DNA of 12,508 nucleotides from CAZNPW01 sp964575185. GTDB lineage: Bacteria; Pseudomonadota; Alphaproteobacteria; Rhodobacterales; Rhodobacteraceae. Where the stretch lies: assembly GCA_964575185.1 (NCBI GenBank), contig CAZNPW010000073.1, forward strand, positions 1-12,508, given 5' to 3'. Below the pieces are notes generated by a model, which saw only the letters and a list, made by a program, of their open reading frames with translations, did no database searches and had not been told where the DNA came from. Below, piece by piece: positions 5,862-12,508 of the stretch. The position numbers and the translations under genes were made by a program. The first letter of the stretch is position 1; every line of letters begins with the position of its first letter.

Positions 5862-6785
5862 CTAGAGCGACCTCGTCTTGCGGTCGAAGACCGTGCGGCC
5901 CATCAGCGAGGCCACGAGGTCGACCATCACCCGCGCGGTGCGGCCGCGTTCGTCGAGGAAGGGGTTCAGTTCCACGAGGTCGAGCGAGGTGACGAGGCCG
6001 CTTTCGTGCAGAAGCTCCATCACCAGATGCGCCTCGCGTAGGGTGGTGCCGCCGGGGACGGTGGTGCCGACGGCGGGGGCGACCGCGGGGTCCAGGAAAT
6101 CGACGTCGAGGCTGACGTGCAGCATCCCGTCCGCCGTGCGCACGCTGTCGAGGAAGCGGCGGAGGGGCGCGACGATGCCCTGTTCGTCCAGGACGCGCAT
6201 GTCGTTCATCGCGATGTCGTGGCTTTGCAGCGCGGCGTGTTCGGCGGGGTCGACCGAGCGGATGCCGAAGAGGCAGATGTTGCCGGCCGGGATCGGTGCG
6301 GGGAAGGGCGGCACGGTGTCGAACCCGCTGCGCCCCGCGGCATAGGCGAGCGGGGTGCCGTGCAGGTTGCCGCTGGCGGTGGTGGCGAAGGTGTGGAAGT
6401 CCGAATGCGCGTCGAGCCACAGGAGGAATAGGGGCCTGCCCGCGGCCTGCGCGTGCTGCGCCGCCCCCGCGACCGAGCCGAGCGCGAGCGAGTGGTCGCC
6501 GCCGAGGATGACCGGCAGGCCGCCGTCGCCGAGCGCCTGCGCGACCGCCGACCGGATGGCCGCGGTCCAGGCGGCGGTTTCGGCCAGGTGGTGGATCGCG
6601 GCGTTGGGGTGGGCGAGGGGGGCCACGTCGGGCTGGGCGAGATCGCCCCGGTCGTCGACCGCATGGCCGAGGTCGGCCAGCGCCTGCGCGAGGCCCGCGA
6701 CGCGGCAGGCGGCGGGGCCCATGATGCAGCCGGGGTTGCGCTGGCCGGTATCGACCGGCGCGCCGATCAGGATCGTGTGGGTCAT
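5862..6785 (-). CDS. Arginase
   Basis: Arginase hydrolyses L-arginine to L-ornithine and urea using two Mn2+ ions in the cytosol. The 307-residue product has the ureohydrolase signatures in order: GGDHS with metal-binding His98, WLDAHSDFHT with Asp125, His127 and Asp129, NLHGTPLAY (140-148), SLDVDFLDP with Asp227 and Asp229, and DLVELNP with Glu272. The N-terminal IGAPVDTGQRNPGCIMGP and the length favour arginase (RocF/ArcA type) over agmatinase, and the coupled ornithine cyclodeaminase supports this. The ATG at 6785 opens a Rossmann-like first strand as usual for the family. The gene heads the minus-strand group and faces the Lrp-type regulator across a 108-base intergenic region, the likely site of its control by arginine or ornithine. 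No truncation or missing catalytic residue is seen. Confidence 0.94.
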   Translation of the reverse strand: MTHTILIGAPVDTGQRNPGCIMGPAACRVAGLAQALADLGHAVDDRGDLAQPDVAPLAHPNAAIHHLAETAAWTAAIRSAVAQALGDGGLPVILGGDHSLALGSVAGAAQHAQAAGRPLFLLWLDAHSDFHTFATTASGNLHGTPLAYAAGRSGFDTVPPFPAPIPAGNICLFGIRSVDPAEHAALQSHDIAMNDMRVLDEQGIVAPLRRFLDSVRTADGMLHVSLDVDFLDPAVAPAVGTTVPGGTTLREAHLVMELLHESGLVTSLDLVELNPFLDERGRTARVMVDLVASLMGRTVFDRKTRSL

Positions 6786-6893
6786 GCGCGGGCTCCTTCG
6801 CGCCCGTCATGCCGCCGGATCGCGCCGGAATCTAGCGCCACGTCGCGCAATCTGCTAGGGGCGTGACCGGAATGCATGAAGGAAAGGGCCGGA
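6786..6893. promoter_or_regulatory. Divergent promoter region between arginase and lrp-type genes
   Basis: These 108 bases must carry the promoters of two divergent genes and probably the operator of the Lrp-type regulator. The central part (6829-6858) is the least GC-rich and has AATCT repeated at 6829 and 6849, exactly 20 bases (two helical turns) apart, and an inverted pair CTAGC (6832-6836) and GCTAG (6854-6858). Lrp proteins bind several such degenerate sites on one face of the helix. I cannot assign -35 and -10 boxes with confidence. Confidence 0.45.
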
Positions 6894-7325
6894 ATGGACG
6901 ATGCCGACACCCGGCTGATCGCCGAGCTGCGCCGCGACGGCCGCGCCGCGCTGTCCGACCTTGCCGCGCGGCTGGGCCTCGGCCGCGCGACCGTGCGCGC
7001 CCGGCTGGAGCGGCTGGTCGCGCGGGGAGAGATCGCGGGCTTCACCGTGGGCACGCGCGCCGACGTGGCTCAGGCCCCGGTGCGGGCGCTGATGCTGATC
7101 GGGATCGAGGGGCGGGGGGCCGAGCGGATCATGGCGCGGCTCGCGGGCCTGCCCGCGGTGCAGGCGGTGCATTCGACGAACGGCAAGTGGGACCTGATCG
7201 CCGAATTGTCCGCCGACCGGCTGGACGAACTCGACGCCGTGATCTTCCGCATCCGCGAGATCGAGGGCGTGATGACGTCGGAGACGAACCTGCTTTTGTC
7301 GACGCGCAAGGCGGGGCGGCGTTAG
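6894..7325 (+). CDS. Lrp/AsnC family transcriptional regulator
   Basis: A 143-residue amino-acid-responsive DNA-binding protein of the feast/famine type. Residues 1-45 form the winged helix-turn-helix (MDDADTRLIAELRRDGRAAL then LAARLGLGRATVRARLERL), and residues about 64-137 the RAM ligand-binding and oligomerisation domain, including STNGKWDLIAELS. An in-frame ATG at 6876 would add six residues, but the GGAAAGG at 6880-6886 is well spaced from 6894 and the protein then begins like other Lrp members. It is transcribed divergently from arginase-ocd, and in Agrobacterium a related Lrp-type regulator sits beside arginine/ornithine catabolic genes (recollection). I infer that it senses ornithine or arginine and activates that operon; other targets are possible. 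Its TAG overlaps the convergent methyltransferase stop (TTAG). Confidence 0.92.
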   Translation: MDDADTRLIAELRRDGRAALSDLAARLGLGRATVRARLERLVARGEIAGFTVGTRADVAQAPVRALMLIGIEGRGAERIMARLAGLPAVQAVHSTNGKWDLIAELSADRLDELDAVIFRIREIEGVMTSETNLLLSTRKAGRR

Positions 7326-8044
7326 GGCAGGCCCTTCGCCCAGCCGTCGAGCCAGGCCAGCGCCTCGGCGTCGTTGCAGGGGTTCAGCTTCGCGCGGTGG
7401 TCGAGGAAGGCGTCGAAGCCAAGCCGCCCGATGGTCTCCAGGCTGTTCCACTGTGGCGCGAAGGCGGGCCGGTTCGCCCGCACCACGATCGTCTGGCCAT
7501 TGCCGTTGCCGGTGACGGTGCGGAAGTCGAAGGTGGGAAAGAAGTCGTGGATGGCAAAGGCGGTGCGGAAGACGTCGCCGTGCCAGGCATTGCTCGTGAG
7601 GCCATGGTGGCGGCGCAGCGCCTGCGTCGCGGCGACGGACCTCTCGATGCTGAAGGCGTCGTTCGGCCAGGTGTCGTCGATGATCCACACCGTGGCGCGG
7701 TGCGCCAGGCCCTGCGTCGCGCAGAAGTCGCGGAACGCCTGTTCGAACGTATGCAGGCCGTCGATGAAGATGATGTCGAAGATCTCGATCCCACGGCGAA
7801 AGAAGTCGTCCGAGGTCGTCTGGTGCAGGTCGGTGCCGTGGCCCTGCCAGGCCTGCCAGTCGAAGCGGAAGGCGGGGTCGACGGCCACCCTGCGCGCCAG
7901 CGGCACGTTGGTGAAGGTCTGGCCGTCGTAGACGCCGATCTCCAGATAGGACCGCGCGCCGGTCACAAGGGCGATCTTGCCGATCCGGTCGGAGGTGATC
8001 CGGGCCTGGGGGTTCAGCAGTTCCAGGGCGGCAGGGGCAGTCAT
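7322..8044 (-). CDS. Class I SAM-dependent methyltransferase, uncharacterised
   Basis: A soluble protein of 240 residues with a Rossmann-type SAM-binding fold resembling the Methyltransf_24 group. Residue numbers here count from the longer start. The motif YLEIGVYDGQTF (37-48) is the SAM glycine loop, VAVDP (57-61) ends the second strand with an acidic residue, and FDIIFIDGLHTFEQAFRDF (93-111) is the post-core motif typical of this group. The substrate cannot be inferred; relatives occur in polysaccharide, antibiotic and small-molecule modification. I chose ATG 8044 because GGAG lies 6 bases before it; an ATG at 8056, 12 bases after the purF stop, would give 244 residues. It is probably cotranscribed with purF but has no known role in purine synthesis. 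Its TAA overlaps the stop of the convergent Lrp-type gene. Confidence 0.82.
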   Translation of the reverse strand: MTAPAALELLNPQARITSDRIGKIALVTGARSYLEIGVYDGQTFTNVPLARRVAVDPAFRFDWQAWQGHGTDLHQTTSDDFFRRGIEIFDIIFIDGLHTFEQAFRDFCATQGLAHRATVWIIDDTWPNDAFSIERSVAATQALRRHHGLTSNAWHGDVFRTAFAIHDFFPTFDFRTVTGNGNGQTIVVRANRPAFAPQWNSLETIGRLGFDAFLDHRAKLNPCNDAEALAWLDGWAKGLP

Positions 8045-8068
8045 CGGGCGCTCCATGGGTCTTCCGGT

Positions 8069-9526
8069 CTACTCCGCTGCCTTCATCCGGAAGCCCTGTT
8101 CGATCCTGTCGGACGGGGCTACCGGGTATTCGCCGGAAAAGCAGGCGTCGCAGTATTGCGGGGAGGCGGGGTTGCGGCCGGCGGTCTCGCCCGCCGCGCG
8201 GTAGAGGCCGTCGAGCGAGATGAAGCGGAGCGAGTCGACGCCGATCCAGTCCTGCATCTCGGATTCCGACATCGTGGCGGCGAGGAGCTTTTCCCGCTCG
8301 GGCGTGTCGACGCCGTAGAAGCAGGGCCAGGCGGTGGGGGGGGAGGCGATGCGGAAGTGGACCTCGGCCGCGCCGGCCTCGAGGATCATGTCCTTGATCT
8401 TGCGGCTGGTCGTGCCGCGCACGACCGAGTCGTCCACCAGCACCACGCGCTTGCCGCGGATCAGCGCGCGGTTGACGTTCAGCTTCAGCCGCACGCCCAT
8501 GTTGCGGATGCTTTCGGTCGGCTCGATGAAGGTCCGGCCCATGTACTGGTTGCGGATGATCCCCATCGCGTAGGGGATGCCCGACTGCTGGCTGTAGCCG
8601 ATGGCGGCGGGGGTGCCGCTGTCGGGGACGGGGCAGACGAGGTCGGCCTCGACCGGGGCCTCCTTCGCCAGTTCGCGGCCGATCGCGGCGCGGGTCTCGT
8701 AGACGCTGCGCCCGCCGAGGATGCTGTCGGGGCGGCTGAAATAGACGTGCTCGAAGATGCAGAAGCGCGACTTCGCGGGCGCGAAGGGGCGCGAGGAGGC
8801 GACGAGGCCGTTCTCGATGATGACCATCTCGCCCGGGTCGATCTCGCGCTCGAACCGCGCGCCGATGATGTCGAGCCCGCAGGTTTCCGACGACAGCGCC
8901 CAGCCGTCACCCACCCGGCCCAGCACCAGCGGGCGCACGCCGAGCGGGTCGCGGACGCCGATCAGCTTGGTGCGCGTCATCGCGACGACGCTGAAGGCGC
9001 CTTCGACGCGGCGGAGCGCGTCCTTCATCCGCTCGGCGATGTTGGCCTGGATCGAGCGCGCCATGAGGTGGATGATGCATTCGCTGTCGGAGGAGGACTG
9101 GAAGATCGAGCCGCGCTCGATCAGCTCGCGCCGGAGCGCGGCGGCGTTGGTGATGTTGCCGTTGTGCGCGATGGCGGCCCCGCCCATCGAGAACTCGCCG
9201 AAGAAGGGCTGCACGTCGCGGATCGCGGTCGCGCCCTTGGAGCCGGCGGTGGAGTAGCGGACGTGGCCGATGGCGAGCTGCCCCGGCAGCGTGTCCATCA
9301 CCGCGGCGTTGGTGAAGGTGTCGCGGACGTAGCCGAAGCGGCGGGCGGAGTTGAAGCCGTGGTCGGGGTGGTAGCTGACGATCCCGCCGGCTTCCTGGCC
9401 CCGGTGCTGGAGGGCATGGAGGCCGAGGGCCACGAAGTTCGCCGCGTCCTTGACCCCGTTGACGCCGAAGATGCCGCATTCCTCGTGCAGCCTGTCGTCG
9501 TCGAAGGGGTGGGCGAGGTGGCGCAT
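8069..9526 (-). CDS. purF: Amidophosphoribosyltransferase
   Basis: PurF transfers the amide nitrogen of glutamine to phosphoribosyl pyrophosphate, giving phosphoribosylamine, the first committed step of purine synthesis. The 485-residue product has an N-terminal Ntn glutaminase domain whose nucleophile Cys17 follows a short propeptide (HEE|CGIFGV), as in Fe-S type enzymes. Also visible are LQHRGQEAGGI, GHVRYSTAG, HNGNITN and SSDSE. The C-terminal phosphoribosyltransferase domain contains PVPDSGTPAAIGYS and the PRPP loop VVLVDDSVVRGTT with Asp365-Asp366. Cys256, Cys402, Cys459 and Cys462 match the four [4Fe-4S] ligands of the Bacillus subtilis enzyme, so this is the iron-sulphur, oxygen-sensitive class, unlike E. 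coli PurF. It follows cvpA after 118 bases, the common cvpA-purF order, and precedes the methyltransferase. Confidence 0.97.
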   Translation of the reverse strand: MRHLAHPFDDDRLHEECGIFGVNGVKDAANFVALGLHALQHRGQEAGGIVSYHPDHGFNSARRFGYVRDTFTNAAVMDTLPGQLAIGHVRYSTAGSKGATAIRDVQPFFGEFSMGGAAIAHNGNITNAAALRRELIERGSIFQSSSDSECIIHLMARSIQANIAERMKDALRRVEGAFSVVAMTRTKLIGVRDPLGVRPLVLGRVGDGWALSSETCGLDIIGARFEREIDPGEMVIIENGLVASSRPFAPAKSRFCIFEHVYFSRPDSILGGRSVYETRAAIGRELAKEAPVEADLVCPVPDSGTPAAIGYSQQSGIPYAMGIIRNQYMGRTFIEPTESIRNMGVRLKLNVNRALIRGKRVVLVDDSVVRGTTSRKIKDMILEAGAAEVHFRIASPPTAWPCFYGVDTPEREKLLAATMSESEMQDWIGVDSLRFISLDGLYRAAGETAGRNPASPQYCDACFSGEYPVAPSDRIEQGFRMKAAE

Positions 9527-9589
9527 GGGCGGGCCTTCGCGATTCCGGCTGCGACCGACAGATAGGCCGACACGGGGGCGAAGTCACGT

Positions 9590-9608
9590 CCCGCCGCGGC
9601 GCGGCGGG
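9590..9608 (-). other. GC-rich hairpin in the cvpA-purF gap
   Basis: CCCGCCGC (9590-9597) pairs exactly with 9601-9608 around a 3-base loop. It lies after the cvpA stop and 64 bases before the purF start. No T-run follows on the minus strand, so it may be a processing or partial termination signal, or chance in very GC-rich DNA. Confidence 0.3.
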
Positions 9609-9613
9609 GCGAG

Positions 9614-9687
9614 GTCGCGCGCTCAGGGAGCGGGGGTCGCGCGCTCAGGGAGCGGGGGTCGCGGGGGCGGGGGTCGCGGGGGCGGCG
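9614..9687. repeat. Tandem repeats across the cvpA stop codon
   Basis: A 22-base unit beginning GTCGCGCGCTCAGGGAGCGG occurs twice in tandem at 9614-9635 and 9636-9657. It runs directly into a 15-base unit (9658-9672, then 9673-9687 with a late mismatch) that encodes the Pro/Ala/Thr repeat of the CvpA tail. The copy nearer the gene contains the real stop codon (9645-9647); the outer copy duplicates the same terminal codons and stop outside the gene. Confidence 0.8.
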
Positions 9688-10271
9688 GGGGCCTCGGGCG
9701 CGGGCGCGGCGGCGGCGGGGACGACGCAGATCGCGGTCAGCGCGGTGTAGCGGTCCATGATCCAGCCGGGCGCGTCCGAGGGCACCTCGGCGTTGATGCG
9801 GTCCTGGACCGAGGCGAAGACCATCTGGCTGCGCGAGTTGTCGATCATCGGGACCGCCTGCATGGCCAGCGCGCGGTCGTAGACGATGAAGGCGATGGCG
9901 ACGAGGAGCACGCCGCGCAGCACGCCGAAGAGGAACCCCATCGCCTGGTCCACCCCGCCCAGCGCCGACCGCTGCACGGCCGAGGACAGGAGCGGCGTGA
10001 ACAGCGCGGCGAGGATCAGGCCGATGCAGAACACCGCGACGAAGGCCGTGATGATCGACAGCTCGCAACTGTCGCGCAGGAAGCCGCCCACCACCGGCAG
10101 CTCGCGCACCAGCGGCTGGGCCGAGGGCGCGAAGACGAAGGCGAGGATCGCGGCACCGATCCAGCCGAGGATCGCCATCAGCTCGCGCACCAGGCCCCGG
10201 GAATAGGCGAGGATCGCCGAGACCACGATGATGACGGCGACGATGCCGTCGACCAGGGTGAAGCCTTCCAT
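9645..10271 (-). CDS. cvpA: CvpA family membrane protein
   Basis: A 208-residue inner-membrane protein of the CvpA (colicin V production) family. Four hydrophobic segments lie at about 8-23, 31-48, 72-92 and 112-131. The first region carries the family pattern VDGIVAVIIVVSAILAYSRG followed by LVRELMAILGWIGA, and GGVDQAMGFLFGVLRG precedes the fourth helix. In E. coli cvpA is cotranscribed with purF and needed for colicin V export and envelope stress tolerance; its molecular role is unclear. The polar C-terminus ends in a low-complexity Pro/Ala tail (about 184-208) encoded by tandem repeats and likely variable. The ATG at 10271 begins 10 bases after the radA stop, implying a radA-cvpA transcript. 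The tail is dispensable-looking and not conserved in the family as I know it. Confidence 0.93.
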   Translation of the reverse strand: MEGFTLVDGIVAVIIVVSAILAYSRGLVRELMAILGWIGAAILAFVFAPSAQPLVRELPVVGGFLRDSCELSIITAFVAVFCIGLILAALFTPLLSSAVQRSALGGVDQAMGFLFGVLRGVLLVAIAFIVYDRALAMQAVPMIDNSRSQMVFASVQDRINAEVPSDAPGWIMDRYTALTAICVVPAAAAPAPEAPAAPATPAPATPAP

Positions 10272-10281
10272 ACCCGTCCCC

Positions 10282-11637
<1,356 letters not shown>

Positions 11638-11750
11638 GCGCCGGGGTGCCACGCGGTCGGGCGCGGTGCAAGGGGGACCGGACCGGACCGGCGCGGTCGG
11701 CGGTCGCGCCGGCGCGCGGTCGGGGGCCGGGCTTCCTGCGCGGGCGGCGG

Positions 11751-12508
11751 CTATTGCAGGAAGGGCATGGGGTCGGTGCTCTCGACGCCGCGGCGGACCT
11801 CGAAGTGCAGGAAGGTCGGGTTGCCCGCGCGCACCGTGCCGATCTCCTGGCCGCGCGCCACGCTGTCGCCGCGCGCGACGCGGATGCCATCGACCCCGGC
11901 GTAGACCGTCAGCAGCCCGCCGTCGTGGCGGATGACGACGATCGGCACCGCGTTGGTGTCCTCGGTGATCGCCGCGACCGTGCCTGCGGCGGCGGCGCGG
12001 ACCGGGCTGCCCGCGGCGGCACCGATGGCGATGCCTTCGTTGCGGCCGGGCGCGTAGCTGCGGATGATCGGTCCTTCGGCGGGCATGACCATCCGGGCGG
12101 CGCTCGCGGCGGTGCTGGCCGCGCCGAGCGCCGGGCTGTCGAGGGCGTTCTCGGGCGGGGCGGCGGCGGGCCGGGGGTTCTCGTCCGGCAGCGGCTCGCG
12201 CGCCGAGGGCGGCAGCGGCGTCGGCGAGGGCTGGCCGCTGGCGGGGGCGGGCTCGGCCCGGGGCGCCGCGGGGGCCGGGCTGGCGGCGGCGGCGGCCGGG
12301 ATCATCAGCCGCTGGCCCTCGCGGACCTCCATGTCGGGGCCGAGGCCGTTCCATTCGGCGAGCGCGCGCGCGCTGACGTTGTAGGTGCGCGCGATGGAGA
12401 AGGCGGTCTCGCCCCGCGCGACGGTGTGCGGGCGCGGTTCGGCCCCCGCGGCCGCGGGCGCTGCCGCGGCGGGCGGCGGGGCCGCGGCGGGGCCCGGGAG
12501 GGGGGCGG
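11751..12508 (-). CDS. NlpD-like LysM and LytM (degenerate M23) domain protein, N-terminus missing
   Basis: The gene runs off the right edge, so the start and any signal peptide are not seen; about 252 residues are present. In order they show an Ala/Pro-rich linker, a LysM peptidoglycan-binding domain (12297-12428, from HTVARGETAFSIARTYNV to QRLMIP), a second Ala/Pro-rich linker, and a C-terminal LytM/M23 domain ending at 11751. The linkers and LysM suggest an envelope protein. In the LytM domain the usual HxGxDI is NEGIAI, the His after TVYA is Gly, and HLHFE is FLHFE, so only one of the standard zinc-binding or catalytic histidines remains (codon 11802-11804). This fits NlpD/EnvC-type activators of cell-division amidases rather than an active endopeptidase. 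DipM-like proteins are an alternative. A 113-base spacer separates it from radA. Confidence 0.88.
   Translation of the reverse strand, partial: APLPGPAAAPPPAAAAPAAAGAEPRPHTVARGETAFSIARTYNVSARALAEWNGLGPDMEVREGQRLMIPAAAAASPAPAAPRAEPAPASGQPSPTPLPPSAREPLPDENPRPAAAPPENALDSPALGAASTAASAARMVMPAEGPIIRSYAPGRNEGIAIGAAAGSPVRAAAAGTVAAITEDTNAVPIVVIRHDGGLLTVYAGVDGIRVARGDSVARGQEIGTVRAGNPTFLHFEVRRGVESTDPMPFLQ

Noticed and set aside
4182..6041. 619-codon plus-strand open frame opposite ocd and the cytochrome
   Set aside because: No recognisable domain and it includes a translation of the palindrome. Both opposite genes have clear catalytic or haem motifs.
3850..6810. Upstream extension of the MFS reading frame giving a possible 1380-residue fusion
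   Set aside because: The extension is low-complexity and overlaps arginase, ocd and the cytochrome in another frame. The MFS protein starts naturally at 3849.
6863..9565. 900-codon plus-strand open frame opposite the methyltransferase and purF
   Set aside because: Asp/Gly/Ala/Val/Arg-rich with no domain, antisense to purF. It is the mirror of strong third-position GC bias.
11638..11750. Possible terminator or repeat in the gap before radA (GGACC tandem and CGCGCCGGCGCG palindrome)
   Set aside because: Short, low-complexity GC sequence with no T-run and no second copy; expected by chance at this composition.

Overview
The window is a very GC-rich stretch of an anoxygenic phototrophic alphaproteobacterium. 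The best fit is the Rhodobacter/Cereibacter branch of the Rhodobacteraceae. The main evidence is the order pufM-pufX-dxs at the left end: PufX is known only from this branch, and dxs just downstream of puf matches the Rhodobacter capsulatus arrangement as I remember it. Genes are closely packed. No mobile element, CRISPR array, tRNA or rRNA is visible, and no gap between genes exceeds 300 bases.

Layout. Positions 1-513 (+) hold the end of the puf photosynthesis operon: the last 90 residues of reaction-centre subunit M, then pufX. Positions 514-673 are a hairpin-rich spacer that may carry an sRNA and a terminator or attenuator. Positions 674-2569 (+) are dxs, the first enzyme of the MEP isoprenoid pathway, which supplies carotenoids, quinones and the phytyl tail of bacteriochlorophyll. 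Converging on it from the right is a minus-strand series: arginase (6785-5862), ornithine cyclodeaminase (5861-4821), a diheme cytochrome c (4787-3909) and a fosmidomycin-resistance-type MFS exporter (3849-2668). Arginase and ornithine cyclodeaminase together convert arginine to ornithine and then proline. A divergent Lrp/AsnC regulator (6894-7325, +) is the obvious candidate to control them.

The right half is a minus-strand housekeeping block, in transcription order: an NlpD-like LysM/LytM protein (cut by the window end), radA (DNA repair), cvpA, purF (first step of purine synthesis) and a small class I methyltransferase. radA-cvpA and purF-methyltransferase are tightly spaced; cvpA-purF is a common pairing.

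I found no wholly new system. The most interesting signals are: a PufX whose membrane helix lacks the GxxxG motif linked to core-complex dimers; the structured puf 3' UTR before dxs; a perfect 30-bp palindrome that supplies the stop codon of ornithine cyclodeaminase; an exporter of the fosmidomycin-resistance family beside the MEP gene dxs; a LytM domain that has lost most zinc ligands; and tandem repeats over the 3' end of cvpA. Many long open frames on opposite strands are GC-driven shadows and are omitted.
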